This document shows positions 1 through 8,179 of a stretch of 64,000 nt of DNA, piece after piece. Made by a program: the position numbers and the translations under genes. The notes under the pieces were generated by a model. It had not been told where the DNA came from. It searched no databases and was given only the letters and a program-made list of their open reading frames with translations. The DNA comes from Agrobacterium rosae. GTDB lineage: Bacteria > Pseudomonadota > Alphaproteobacteria > Rhizobiales > Rhizobiaceae. Position 1 is the stretch's first letter. The number at the start of each line of letters is the position of its first letter. The stretch covers positions 153,969 through 217,968 of the forward strand of contig NZ_NXEJ01000009.1 in assembly GCF_002915175.1 (NCBI RefSeq), read 5' to 3'.

Positions 1-1
1 A

Positions 2-13
2 GGGGGGGGGGGG
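2..13. repeat. Run of 12 G at window edge
   Basis: Twelve consecutive G residues lie at the very start, in a noncoding stretch before the first gene. Homopolymers this long are unusual in rhizobial chromosomes and often mark a contig edge or sequencing error, but a true tract cannot be excluded. Confidence 0.6.
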
Positions 14-100
14 AAGCCACACCCACCACCGTCCAATGCGCTCTTGCCCTCATACTTCAAACCATGTCATTTTCCCGCAATACCAGCAGGAGACATCACA

Positions 101-895
101 TTGCTCAGACGCTCTTTTTTCATCGCCATTGCCGCGACGCTTATTTCGCCTGTCATTTCATTTACCGCCGACCTGCCGGACCTCAAGGGCAAGACGGTTG
201 TCGTCGTTACTGAAAATGCCTATCCGCCGCTGCAATTCGTTGATCCGAAATCCGGCAGCGCCATCGGCTGGGAATATGATGCGATGGGCGAGATTGCCAA
301 GCGGTTGAATTTCAGGGTCGAGTATCAGAACATATCCTGGGATGCGATGATCCAGGCGGTGTCGGACGGGCAGTACGACATCGGCATGACCGGCATCAGC
401 ATCAAGGAGGAGCGCAAGGAGAAGGTGGATTTCTCCAATCCCTATATGCGCTCGGAAATGTTCATGCTGGTGCGGGCCGACGAGACGCGCTTTACCGACG
501 CCAAGAGCTTTGCCGCCTTCGACAAGGGGCTGGTGGGTGCGCAGGCGGGCACGACGCCGTTTTATACCGTTGTCTACGACGTGCTTGATGGAAACGAGCA
601 GAACCCGCGGGTCAAGCTGATGGAAACCTTTGGAGCGACCGTGCAGGCGCTGAAGACCGGCGATGTAGATCTGGTGCTGACCGATGGCGTTGCGGGCAAG
701 GGTTATGTCGATGCGTCCGGCGGTGCGCTGAAGTTGATCGGTGGTCCTCTGGGTGGCGATGATTTCGGTTTTATCTTCAAGAAGGGGTCCGATCTGGTGG
801 CACCTGTAAATGCGGCGATTGCGGCGCTGAAAGCAGATGGCACCTTTGCCGCGCTCGATAAGAAGTGGTTTCTGGACTACAAACTTGGCCAGTAA
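101..895 (+). CDS. Amino-acid ABC transporter substrate-binding protein
   Basis: Periplasmic solute-binding protein of the SBP_bac_3 (family 3) type, which delivers polar amino acids or opine-like compounds to an inner-membrane ABC importer. The 264 residues open with a signal peptide (LRRSFF then a hydrophobic stretch ending near ISFTA). The mature protein has the family signatures ENAYPPLQF, GWEYDAMGEIAKRL, DGQYDIGMTGISI and EERKEKVDFSNPY. I chose the TTG at 101 because AGGAG lies 8 bases upstream and the signal peptide starts there; a longer reading from 44 adds 19 non-signal residues. The matching permease follows 33 bp downstream. No ATPase gene lies beside them. The ligand cannot be named from sequence. 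Confidence 0.85.
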   Translation: MLRRSFFIAIAATLISPVISFTADLPDLKGKTVVVVTENAYPPLQFVDPKSGSAIGWEYDAMGEIAKRLNFRVEYQNISWDAMIQAVSDGQYDIGMTGISIKEERKEKVDFSNPYMRSEMFMLVRADETRFTDAKSFAAFDKGLVGAQAGTTPFYTVVYDVLDGNEQNPRVKLMETFGATVQALKTGDVDLVLTDGVAGKGYVDASGGALKLIGGPLGGDDFGFIFKKGSDLVAPVNAAIAALKADGTFAALDKKWFLDYKLGQ

Positions 896-928
896 GCCTT
901 TGCAAAGCAATAACCGAAAGACAGCGGC

Positions 929-1744
929 TTGAGCCCTCGGCGCAAATCCACCACGGCTGATGATTTTCCGTGGTGGCTGGTGGCGCTTGTGGGCATAGGG
1001 CTGGTGCTGGCCGTCGTGATTGCGGTCAACGGCATCTATGCGCAGGTGTTTTCCACCGTCATCACGGGCATCGGCATGACGGTATCAGTGACGCTGGTGG
1101 CGTTTGCGCTGGCCTCGCTGTGGGGGCTGGTGATTGCCATCATCGGTATGTCGGATACGCTCGTCCTGCGACAGATGTCTCGCTTCTATATCGAAACGGT
1201 GCGCGGCATTCCCGTTCTCGTCGTGCTGTTCTACATCGCCTTCGTCGGCGCGCCCGCCGTCGTCAGCCTATTCAACTGGATGATCACACCACTCATTCAG
1301 GCCGGATGGGTGGAGGCGATGCTGGTGCGGGATTTTTCGCTGACATGGCGGGCCATTCTGGCGCTGACCATCTGCTACGCTGCCTTTATCGCGGAAATTT
1401 TCCGCGCAGGTATCGAGGCGGTGGATGAAGGGCAGATCGAGGCGGCCAAGGCGTTGGGGCTCAACCGTTACCAGCGCTTCCGACTGGTAATTTTTCCGCA
1501 GGCGATCCGCACGATCTTTCCGCCGCTGTCGAACGATTTCGTCTCGATGGTCAAGGACAGTTCGCTGGTGTCAGTGCTGGGGGTGATGGATATTACCCAA
1601 TTGGGCAAGGTCTACGCGGCGGGGTCGTTCCGGTTTTTCGAAACCTATTCCATCGTCGCCTATATCTACCTCATCCTGACGCTGGGGCTTTCGCTGGTGT
1701 TGCGGCGCGTGGAAAAATCCCTGCGCCGCAGTCCGCGCGGGTAG
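929..1744 (+). CDS. Polar amino-acid ABC transporter permease (HisM/GlnP family)
   Basis: Inner-membrane permease of the HisMQ family, expected to pair with the binding protein just upstream. The 271 residues contain about five hydrophobic segments (near 20-40, 45-70, 90-115, 140-160 and 240-262). The cytoplasmic EAA loop that contacts the ATPase is clear: EAAKALGLNRYQRFRLVIFP, followed by SMVKDSSLVSVLGV. Translation appears to start at TTG. The gene converges on the next one with only 4 bp between stop codons. With no ATPase here, the transporter must use one encoded elsewhere, or the operon was split. Confidence 0.85.
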   Translation: MSPRRKSTTADDFPWWLVALVGIGLVLAVVIAVNGIYAQVFSTVITGIGMTVSVTLVAFALASLWGLVIAIIGMSDTLVLRQMSRFYIETVRGIPVLVVLFYIAFVGAPAVVSLFNWMITPLIQAGWVEAMLVRDFSLTWRAILALTICYAAFIAEIFRAGIEAVDEGQIEAAKALGLNRYQRFRLVIFPQAIRTIFPPLSNDFVSMVKDSSLVSVLGVMDITQLGKVYAAGSFRFFETYSIVAYIYLILTLGLSLVLRRVEKSLRRSPRG

Positions 1745-1748
1745 GTTT

Positions 1749-2264
1749 TTACTCGCCCTTGAGCGCTGAGTCCCAATGTTCGTCCGCTTTGCCATCCACG
1801 AAGCGCCATGTGTCGAACCATGTCGTCGTGTAGGTCTTGGCAGGGTCTTTCGGGTCCTTGACCTCATGCACGAAACCGACGGTGACGAGATCGCCTTCTG
1901 CCGTGACGAAGGCGACGGGGGAGCTGATTTTATCAGGGATCGGCTTTTTCGGGACTTTCAGCACTTCGGTAAAGAATTTGATGACGCCATCGCGGCCCGA
2001 TGCGGCATTGGGATTGTGCTGGATATAACGCTCGGTCAGATATTGATCCGCTTTGTCCCAGTGGCCCGCTTCCAGAAGATCGCGGATGATCTTGTAGGTC
2101 ACCTGCTTGTTGGCGTTGAGCTTCGGGTCGGGGCTGGTGAACAAGGCTTCGGCATCGGGTGCCTTGACAACGGCTTCCTGGGCGTGGGCTGGCAGGGTAG
2201 CAAGCGAGAATGCTAGCAGAGCAAGGGCGCAGCCAAGTGCGATGTTTCTGATGAGGTGGATCAT
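1749..2264 (-). CDS. Secreted SnoaL-like (NTF2-fold) protein
   Basis: 171 residues with an N-terminal signal peptide (hydrophobic segment near 8-24, cleavage probably after AHA). The mature part resembles SnoaL-like / NTF2-fold proteins: DLLEAGHWDKADQYLTERYIQ, then HNPNAASGRDGVIKFF and TWFDTWRFVDGKADEHWD. Such folds bind small hydrophobic molecules or act as cyclases or isomerases, but many bacterial members have no known function. The predicted location is the periplasm. It stands alone on the minus strand, upstream of which lie a hairpin and the end of a transporter gene. No substrate can be inferred. Confidence 0.7.
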   Translation of the reverse strand: MIHLIRNIALGCALALLAFSLATLPAHAQEAVVKAPDAEALFTSPDPKLNANKQVTYKIIRDLLEAGHWDKADQYLTERYIQHNPNAASGRDGVIKFFTEVLKVPKKPIPDKISSPVAFVTAEGDLVTVGFVHEVKDPKDPAKTYTTTWFDTWRFVDGKADEHWDSALKGE

Positions 2265-2340
2265 GATGTTCTCTTAGAGGGCGCGGCGGTGGATGCGCGG
2301 ACCATAGGACGTGCAGAACGGTGCCGAAAGGAGGCAGTTT

Positions 2341-2378
2341 TTCCGCCGCTGGTAACGTGCAGGGAACCAGCGGCGGAA
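2341..2378. repeat. 13-bp-arm inverted repeat (hairpin)
   Basis: The arm TTCCGCCGCTGGT (2341-2353) is repeated inverted at 2366-2378 with a 12-nt loop. It sits just past the stop codon of the minus-strand MFS gene. It could act as a transcript-end hairpin, but the minus-strand sequence after it is A-rich, so it is not a classical U-tract terminator. Confidence 0.7.
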
Positions 2379-2385
2379 AGATGGG

Positions 2386-3678
2386 TCAGGCGCGGACGTC
2401 GGCCTGCTTGTTTGCCTGCGCCGCAATCATGCGACCGGCGATGATGACGAGGACACCGGCCACCGCCAGGCAGGCGGAGAGGAAGAACATCGGGGCGATG
2501 GTGCTGCCCGTTTCGTCCTTGATCCACGGCACGACGTTCTGGGCGACGAAACCACCGAGATTGCCGACCGAGTTGATGGCGGCAAGACCGGCTGCTGCAC
2601 CGGCACCCCTCAGGAAGCGGCCCGGCAGGCTCCAGAACACGGGCTGGCCCGCGAAGATGCCTGCGGCTGCAACGCAGAGGAAAGCGAATTGCAGGACCGG
2701 CGTGGTCACAAGTGCCGACATCAACAGGCAGAACGCGCCGACGAAAGCGGGGCCAACGATATAGGGGATTTTGCTTTCCGACCGGTCCGCTGCTGCCGGA
2801 ACGACGTACAGCGCAATGGCAACGCCGATCCATGGGATGATGTTGATGAAGCCATTGGTGGTGTTGGACACGCCAAAGCTCTTGACGATGGTCGGCAGCC
2901 AGTAGCTGAGGCCATAAGCCGCCAGCGGGAAGCCGACGAAGCACAGCGACATGAACAGCACCTGCTTGTTGATCAGTGCCCGGAAGCCATTTTCGGCATG
3001 TTCTTCCATGTTGGAGTTTTCCGAGGCGATCTTCTTGTTCAGCCAGTCCTTCTCATCTTGGGTCAGGAACTTTGCCTTCTCAGGCGTATCGTCCAGATAG
3101 AAGATGGTGAAAATACCGGCGATGACGGCGGGAACGCCAGTGGCGAGGAACACCCACTCCCAGCCCGCCAGACCCATGAGGCCATCGAGATCCAGCAACA
3201 TGCCGCCCAGCGGTGCGCCTATGGCGTTGGCGAGTGCGCTGAAGATCATGAACAGGCCGACCATGCGACCGCGATAATCACGCGGGAACCAGATGGTCAG
3301 GAGATAGAGAACGCCGGGGAAGAAGCCGGCTTCACAGGCACCCAGCAGAAAGCGCAGAATATAGAACATCGTCTGGCTGCTGGTGAAGGCCAGCGCGATC
3401 GTCACCAGACCCCAGGAGATGATGATGCGGGCAAACCAGCGGCTGGCACCGAAGCGGGTCAGCAGCAGGTTGCTGGGCACTTCGAAGATGAAATAGCCAA
3501 TGAAGAACAGCGATGCGCCCAGGCCGTAGGCATATTCGCTCAAACCGAGATCGCCGACCATTTGCAGCTTGGCATAGCTGACATTCTGCCGGTCGATATA
3601 AGCGATGAGGTATAGAAGCCCCAGAAATGGCATGAGCCGCCATGTGATTTTTGAAATAAGTGCCTTTTCAGATACCAA
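2386..3678 (-). CDS. MFS transporter, anion:cation symporter (ACS) family
   Basis: Twelve-helix major-facilitator protein of 430 residues. The N-terminal signature WRLMPFLGLLYLIAYIDRQN, the segment GYFIFEVPSNLLLTRFGASR and the loop FPRDYRGRMVGLFM are typical of the ACS family, which takes up organic anions such as tartrate, phthalate, glucarate or hydroxyphenylacetate by proton symport. It probably starts at the TTG at 3678, preceded at 7 bp by GGAGG. The gene is monocistronic and divergent from leuC across 414 bp. No catabolic genes or regulator lie beside it, so the substrate is open. Confidence 0.85.
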   Translation of the reverse strand: MVSEKALISKITWRLMPFLGLLYLIAYIDRQNVSYAKLQMVGDLGLSEYAYGLGASLFFIGYFIFEVPSNLLLTRFGASRWFARIIISWGLVTIALAFTSSQTMFYILRFLLGACEAGFFPGVLYLLTIWFPRDYRGRMVGLFMIFSALANAIGAPLGGMLLDLDGLMGLAGWEWVFLATGVPAVIAGIFTIFYLDDTPEKAKFLTQDEKDWLNKKIASENSNMEEHAENGFRALINKQVLFMSLCFVGFPLAAYGLSYWLPTIVKSFGVSNTTNGFINIIPWIGVAIALYVVPAAADRSESKIPYIVGPAFVGAFCLLMSALVTTPVLQFAFLCVAAAGIFAGQPVFWSLPGRFLRGAGAAAGLAAINSVGNLGGFVAQNVVPWIKDETGSTIAPMFFLSACLAVAGVLVIIAGRMIAAQANKQADVRA

Positions 3679-4092
3679 AACGTATCCTCCCTCTCCTGCA
3701 GAAAATGCAGTTATGCCCTGATCATTGCACTCCCCTTCACGGCGGCGTTATTGCGTCGTGATGTGGTTGTGGCAGAGCGTAACGCATGAAACGGCCATTA
3801 TATCCCTCGGCTGAAAACTTATAGCGATGTTCGGCAGGTTCGTTTCGCTCCAAAAGGCAATATTGCCGTGGAAAAGCCGATCTGCTATGAGAGAGGCATG
3901 GGATCGAAATTCGGATGTCTCGCGCAAAACATTTTCGTGCTGCAGGACCACAAGCGTCTGCCGGCACGGTTTTTTGCGCGCATTTCCGGTGCGTTCAGCG
4001 GCCGACTTACGTTCGCCTGATAGCTCTTTTAAAGAGACTGTCAGTTTTGCTGCGAACCCAATTTCCTTATTCAAGATACAATGGATAAAGCC
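3679..4092. other. Divergent intergenic region, MFS gene / leuC
   Basis: 414 bp without a convincing gene. It must carry the promoters of the MFS gene (leftward) and leuC (rightward). A short palindrome, CTCTTTTAAAGAG (4024-4036), lies about 57 bp before the leuC start and could be an operator. I saw no leucine-codon-rich leader peptide or riboswitch. The short open frames here lack coding character. Confidence 0.5.
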
Positions 4093-5502
4093 ATGAGCGC
4101 ACCTCGCACCCTCTATGATAAAATCTGGGATGATCACGTCGTTAATCGCGACCCGGATGGAACCTGTCTTCTCTACATCGACCGGCACCTCGTGCATGAG
4201 GTGACGAGCCCGCAGGCTTTCGAGGGTCTGCGCCTGGCCGGTCGTCCCGTTCATTCCCCGACCCGAACGCTGGCGGTGGTCGACCACAATGTTCCCACCA
4301 CGGCGGATCGTCTTGAGGGTATCAAGAACGAGGAAAGCCGCATTCAGGTTGAGGCGCTGGCCCAGAACGCTGCGGAATTCGGTGTCGAATATTATTCCGA
4401 GCGCGACAAGCGCCAGGGCATCGTCCACATCGTCGGCCCGGAGCAGGGATTTACGCTGCCGGGCATGACGATCGTATGTGGTGACAGCCATACGTCGACG
4501 CACGGTGCCTTCGGCGCTTTGGCGCATGGTATCGGCACGTCAGAGGTCGAGCACGTTCTGGCGACGCAGACGCTGATCCAGAAAAAGGCCAAGAACATGC
4601 TGGTGCGTGTGGATGGCAAGGTGCCGGACGGCGTGACGGCCAAGGACATCATCCTTGCCATCATCGGCGAAATCGGCACGGCGGGTGGTACCGGCCACGT
4701 CATCGAGTTCGCTGGCGAGGCGATCCGGTCGCTATCCATGGAAGGCCGCATGACGGTCTGCAACATGACTATCGAAGGTGGCGCGCGTGCCGGTCTGGTC
4801 GCACCAGACGAGACGACATTCGATTACATCAAGGACAAGCCACGTTCGCCCAAGGGTGAAGTGCTGGAGCAGGCCATTACCTATTGGAAGACCCTGAAGT
4901 CCGACGAGGGCGCGCATTACGACAAGGTGGTCGTGCTGAACGCCGCCAACCTGCCGCCCATCGTTTCCTGGGGCTCATCCCCGGAAGACGTCGTATCCGT
5001 GCAGGGCGAAGTGCCTGATCCGGCAACGATCGAGGATGAGAACAAGCGCAACTCCAAGCAGCGCGCTCTGGAATATATGGACCTGACGCCGGGTACGAAG
5101 ATGACGGATATCGCCATCGACCGCGTCTTCATCGGTTCCTGCACCAATGGCCGTATCGAGGATTTGCGGGCTGCCGCGAAGGTTGTCGAGGGACGCAAGG
5201 TTGCGCCGACCGTATCCGCCATGATCGTTCCGGGTTCTGGCCTCGTGAAAGAGCAGGCTGAACAGGAAGGTCTGGACAAGATTTTCCTCGATGCGGGCTT
5301 CGAGTGGCGCGAGCCGGGCTGCTCCATGTGCCTTGCGATGAATGATGACCGCCTTGCCCCCGGCGAGCGCTGTGCGTCCACCTCCAACCGCAACTTCGAG
5401 GGACGCCAGGGCTACAAGAGCCGCACGCACCTCGTTTCGCCCGCCATGGCGGCGGCGGCGGCGGTGGCTGGTCACTTCGTGGATATTCGTGAGTGGAAGT
5501 GA
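4093..5502 (+). CDS. leuC: 3-isopropylmalate dehydratase large subunit
   Basis: LeuC with LeuD isomerises 2-isopropylmalate to 3-isopropylmalate in leucine biosynthesis, using a [4Fe-4S] cluster. The sequence shows the aconitase-family signatures [27 protein letters not shown], the cluster cysteine in [14 protein letters not shown] and the second pair in [11 protein letters not shown], plus [21 protein letters not shown] at the end. From the ATG at 4093 the protein is 469 residues, the usual rhizobial length; an ATG four codons earlier (4081) is possible. leuD and leuB are not in the window, as is common in rhizobia. A hairpin terminator follows. Confidence 0.97.
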   Translation: MSAPRTLYDKIWDDHVVNRDPDGTCLLYIDRHLVHEVTSPQAFEGLRLAGRPVHSPTRTLAVVDHNVPTTADRLEGIKNEESRIQVEALAQNAAEFGVEYYSERDKRQGIVHIVGPEQGFTLPGMTIVCGDSHTSTHGAFGALAHGIGTSEVEHVLATQTLIQKKAKNMLVRVDGKVPDGVTAKDIILAIIGEIGTAGGTGHVIEFAGEAIRSLSMEGRMTVCNMTIEGGARAGLVAPDETTFDYIKDKPRSPKGEVLEQAITYWKTLKSDEGAHYDKVVVLNAANLPPIVSWGSSPEDVVSVQGEVPDPATIEDENKRNSKQRALEYMDLTPGTKMTDIAIDRVFIGSCTNGRIEDLRAAAKVVEGRKVAPTVSAMIVPGSGLVKEQAEQEGLDKIFLDAGFEWREPGCSMCLAMNDDRLAPGERCASTSNRNFEGRQGYKSRTHLVSPAMAAAAAVAGHFVDIREWK

Positions 5503-5514
5503 GGTTGTGACCGA

Positions 5515-5541
5515 GGCCGGGAACAGTGACTGTTCTCGGCC
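5515..5541 (+). terminator. Hairpin terminator after leuC
   Basis: A 12-bp stem, GGCCGGGAACAG / CTGTTCTCGGCC with one G-U pair and a TGA loop, begins 12 bp after the leuC stop. The T-run is poor, but it sits exactly between two convergent genes and probably serves leuC. Confidence 0.7.
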
Positions 5542-5546
5542 TTGTG

Positions 5547-6104
5547 CTACAAAACCTCTATTTTTCTGCCCTTCCGCAGAAACGGCAAGATGCGGCGCAT
5601 ATCCCGAGGGTGCAGCGCTACGCATCCGGCGGTTGGCTCATAGCCGGGGCGAATCATGTGCATGAAAATGGCAGAGCCCAGATTGCGGCGGCGTGATGTG
5701 ATGTTCCAGTCCAGCACGAGACAGACATCGTAAAGACCATCCTGCCGCTGCAGTTCTTCGTGGCTTGGCTTGAAGGGCGCTTTGGTAAGGCGATTGTAAT
5801 TTGGGTCCGTGGGCGCGTCGCACCACAGCATATTGAAGCGTGTGCGATACATCGCCAGCGGTGTTTTCAAGGCACCAGTCCTTTCGCCGCGCTGAAAACC
5901 ATATAGGATCGGCATGCTGGTGATCGGGGTTTTTCCGTCGCCCTCTCGCTTGAAGGCCGTGCGTCCATTGCGACCAATCGCGGCCTGAAATGCCAGGTGG
6001 CCAAGCTGGACGATAGCACGGCTTTTATGGCGCGGTGCGGCGCGAACGATGAGTTTTGCAGGCGGTTTTGGCTGATTTTGTGTGTTCTTGAGCATCGTTC
6101 TCAC
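5547..6104 (-). CDS. L,D-transpeptidase family (YkuD domain) protein
   Basis: 185 residues dominated by a YkuD/ErfK L,D-transpeptidase domain, the fold that makes 3-3 peptidoglycan crosslinks or anchors proteins to peptidoglycan through a catalytic cysteine. The active-site signature is present near the C-terminus: HMIRPGYEPTAGCVALHPRD, with catalytic Cys and preceding His. Earlier, FKREGDGKTPITSMPI matches the usual start of the fold. I see no signal peptide: the N-terminus is MRTMLKNTQNQPKPP, polar and basic. Either the true start is different or this belongs to the signal-less subgroup. It converges with leuC and is monocistronic. Confidence 0.85.
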   Translation of the reverse strand: MRTMLKNTQNQPKPPAKLIVRAAPRHKSRAIVQLGHLAFQAAIGRNGRTAFKREGDGKTPITSMPILYGFQRGERTGALKTPLAMYRTRFNMLWCDAPTDPNYNRLTKAPFKPSHEELQRQDGLYDVCLVLDWNITSRRRNLGSAIFMHMIRPGYEPTAGCVALHPRDMRRILPFLRKGRKIEVL

Positions 6105-6267
6105 GAGATTTTGCTTTGCAGGTGAGCCAACGTGACCTCATAGCTCCGCCTATTCTGATGACGAAGGGTTGACGTAGCGGCCGCAAACCGCTGAATTGGC
6201 TCACTAAAGCGAAAGGCATGTCATTCCTGCAAAATGAGCAATCAGTTTTGCGCGGCATGTTTTACTA

Positions 6268-6273
6268 TATAAT
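6268..6273 (+). promoter_or_regulatory. Possible -10 element before response regulator
   Basis: A perfect TATAAT lies 18 bp before the ATG at 6292, which would give a short leader of about 12 nt. The -35 region (around 6246-6251, TTTTGC) matches poorly, so this is only a candidate. Confidence 0.35.
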
Positions 6274-6291
6274 GAAAGGCTGAGATATCCC

Positions 6292-6975
6292 ATGACGGCC
6301 CGTACACTTCTCCTTGTGGATGACGATGACGACCTTCGCGAGACACTTGCCGAGCAATTGTCTCCCTATGAGGAGTTTAATCTTCTCACCGGTGCCAACG
6401 CCAATCACGCGATACAGACAGCGAAATCCACGCAGGTCGATCTGCTGATCATGGATGTCGGTCTACCTGATATGGATGGGCGCGAGGCCGTGAAGCTGAT
6501 GCGCAAAAACGGCTTCAAAGCCCCCATCATCATGCTGACCGGCCATGATACGGATTCCGATACGATTCTTGGTCTGGAAGCCGGTGCCAACGATTATGTA
6601 ACGAAGCCGTTCCGCTTTGCCGTGCTTCTGGCGCGCGTCCGTGCGCAGCTTCGCCAGTATGAACAGAGCGAAGACGCGGTGTTTACCGTTGGTCCGTACC
6701 AGTTCAAACCGAGCCAGAAGCTGCTGACCACCGAAGACGGCAAGAAAATCCGCCTGACGGAAAAGGAAGCAGCGATCATCCGCTATCTTTACCGCGCTGG
6801 CAGCGCTGTTGTGACGCGCGATGTGCTGCTGGAAGAGGTCTGGGGCTATAATTCCGGCGTGACGACTCACACGCTCGAAACTCACGTCTACCGTTTGCGC
6901 CAGAAAATCGAGCGTGACCCGTCGAATGCCGAGCTTCTGGTGACGGAGAATGGTGGCTACAAGATTGTGCCGTAA
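6292..6975 (+). CDS. OmpR/PhoB-family response regulator, CenR-like
   Basis: Two-component transcription factor of 227 residues. The receiver domain (about 5-118) has the acidic pocket DDDDD, the phospho-acceptor Asp in LLIMDVGLPDMDGREAVKLM, the conserved Thr in IIMLTGHD and Lys in ANDYVTKPFRF. A winged-helix DNA-binding domain follows (about 130-227): IRLTEKEAAIIRYLYRAG, then TLETHVYRLRQKIERDPSN. The sequence resembles the alphaproteobacterial essential cell-envelope regulator CenR, but I assign that from memory and cannot align it. No sensor kinase gene is adjacent, consistent with an orphan regulator. A cyclic-nucleotide-domain gene follows 86 bp downstream. Confidence 0.85.
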   Translation: MTARTLLLVDDDDDLRETLAEQLSPYEEFNLLTGANANHAIQTAKSTQVDLLIMDVGLPDMDGREAVKLMRKNGFKAPIIMLTGHDTDSDTILGLEAGANDYVTKPFRFAVLLARVRAQLRQYEQSEDAVFTVGPYQFKPSQKLLTTEDGKKIRLTEKEAAIIRYLYRAGSAVVTRDVLLEEVWGYNSGVTTHTLETHVYRLRQKIERDPSNAELLVTENGGYKIVP

Positions 6976-7061
6976 GCACAATTCTGGCGGCGCGGGCTTG
7001 TCATGACCGCGCCGTTGTTCGAAAACCGATCATTCCTTAGGCTCCCGGGGCTTCGAACCAG

Positions 7062-7517
7062 ATGGCACTGAACGACGATATCCAGCTCTTGGCGCAGGTT
7101 CCTCTATTTCAGGGGTTGAGCGACGACCAGTTGCGCCTGATCGCCTTCGGTGCCGAGCGCCGCAAGATTGCGCAGGGGCAGGCACTGTTTCGGGAGCATT
7201 CGCCGTCTGAGTGCGCTTTCGTGATCGCACGTGGCGGCTTTCATCTCTATAGCACCGGGCGCAGCGGCAAAGCCGAGCTTCAGGCAACGCCGACGGCAGG
7301 CACGATGCTGTCCGAACTAGCGCTTTTTACGCTGTGCGAGCGCAAATATACAGCAGTGGCGTCGGAGGATTCTGAGGCCATCCGCATCACCCGCATCCTC
7401 TTCCATCGCATGATCGAAGAGTTTCCCAATGTCGCGGATGTTGTCATGACGCGGATCAGAGACAATATCGCAGCGCTTTCAGCAGGAGCGACGGCGCTTC
7501 AGGGGCGGTTTTCTTAG
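7062..7517 (+). CDS. Cyclic-nucleotide-binding-domain protein (Crp-like, no HTH)
   Basis: A single cNMP-binding jelly-roll domain fills the 151 residues: LAQVPLFQGLSDDQLRLIAF, then GQALFREHSPSECAFVIARG and GTMLSELALF. There is no helix-turn-helix after it, so it is not a Crp/Fnr transcription factor. The phosphate-binding cassette is weak: SELALFTLCERKYTAVASED has the Glu but lacks the usual Arg-Ser/Thr-Ala pair in standard form, so cAMP or cGMP binding is uncertain. It lies between the response regulator and hicA on the same strand. Function unknown. Confidence 0.75.
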   Translation: MALNDDIQLLAQVPLFQGLSDDQLRLIAFGAERRKIAQGQALFREHSPSECAFVIARGGFHLYSTGRSGKAELQATPTAGTMLSELALFTLCERKYTAVASEDSEAIRITRILFHRMIEEFPNVADVVMTRIRDNIAALSAGATALQGRFS

Positions 7518-7552
7518 GGTCACCGCCTGAAAATTTGAATTGACCAACTTAT

Positions 7553-7582
7553 CTTTTCATGTGTATTTATACACATGAAAAG
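7553..7582. promoter_or_regulatory. Perfect inverted repeat over hicA start (operator candidate)
   Basis: Arms CTTTTCATGTGTA (7553-7565) and TACACATGAAAAG (7570-7582) are exact inverse copies around TTTA. The right arm contains the hicA ATG (7575-7577). This is a likely autoregulatory site for the ribbon-helix-helix antitoxin HicB, and it could also fold in the mRNA and mask the hicA start. Confidence 0.75.
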
Positions 7583-7763
7583 CAGTGACGTTATATCTGC
7601 GCTTAAAAAGGCTGGCTGGTTTGATGTGGCAACTAAGGGGAGCCACGTTCAGTTCAAACATGCTGTATTGCCTGGTCGCGTGACGGTTCCGCATCCTAAG
7701 CGAGATTTACCGGTAGGCACACTGAAAAGCATCGAAAAACAATCTGGTTTGAAACTGCGGTGA
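7575..7763 (+). CDS. hicA: HicA-family toxin (mRNA interferase)
   Basis: HicA toxins are small dsRBD-fold ribonucleases that cleave mRNA and tmRNA when free of HicB. This 62-residue protein has the family pattern: MKSSDVISALKKAGW, the catalytic histidine in TKGSHVQFKH, then VTVPHPKRDLPVGTLKSIEKQ and a basic C-terminus. The start codon lies inside a 30-bp inverted repeat and no good ribosome binding site precedes it, suggesting deliberately weak or regulated translation. It overlaps hicB by one base (TGATG), so the two are translationally coupled, toxin first, as in many hicAB loci. Confidence 0.93.
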   Translation: MKSSDVISALKKAGWFDVATKGSHVQFKHAVLPGRVTVPHPKRDLPVGTLKSIEKQSGLKLR

Positions 7764-8170
7764 TGATCATGCGTAACTATATTGGACTGATCCACAAGGA
7801 TGCCGATAGCGACTTCGGTGTTTCCTTTCCCGACTTTGCTGGCGTCATAACCGCTGGCTGTGATCTTGATGACGCACGGAGCATGGCTGAAGAAGCGCTC
7901 GCGCTTCATGTCGAAGGCATGATGGAAGATGGGGAGGTGATTCCTGAGCCATCCAGCCTCGATACCATCATGGGGGATCCCGAAAACAGGGACGCTGTTG
8001 CAATCCTTGTTTCGCTCAGGACCGAAAGTAAGAAGGCCGTTCGTCTGAATATCACCCTTCCGGAAGATGTCCTCAAGGACATCGACGCTTATGCGCAAGC
8101 GCACGGGCTAACGCGTTCAGGCTTTCTTGCGCGAGCGGCAAAGCATGAAATCTCTGCTGCTGCGCCTTAG
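7763..8170 (+). CDS. hicB: HicB-family antitoxin
   Basis: HicB neutralises HicA and represses the operon. The 135 residues have the degenerate RNase-H-like domain at the N-terminus (MRNYIGLIHKDADSDFGVSF, then PDFAGVITAGCDLDDARSMA and EEALALHVEGM). A ribbon-helix-helix DNA-binding domain lies at the C-terminus (VRLNITLPEDVLKDIDAYA, then HGLTRSGFLARAAKHEI). The start is the ATG at 7763, overlapping the hicA stop; the GTG at 7760 or ATG at 7769 are alternatives. The RHH domain makes it the natural ligand of the inverted repeat at 7553-7582. It converges with xthA, 9 bp away. Confidence 0.93.
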   Translation: MIMRNYIGLIHKDADSDFGVSFPDFAGVITAGCDLDDARSMAEEALALHVEGMMEDGEVIPEPSSLDTIMGDPENRDAVAILVSLRTESKKAVRLNITLPEDVLKDIDAYAQAHGLTRSGFLARAAKHEISAAAP

Positions 8171-8179
8171 AGCTAAACC

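Noticed and set aside
2341-2378. Hairpin read as an intrinsic terminator
   Set aside because: The stem is strong but there is no T-run on the relevant strand, so it is listed as an inverted repeat only.
6025-6258. Possible 77-residue gene overlapping the L,D-transpeptidase start
   Set aside because: It overlaps a supported gene in another frame and has no coding evidence.
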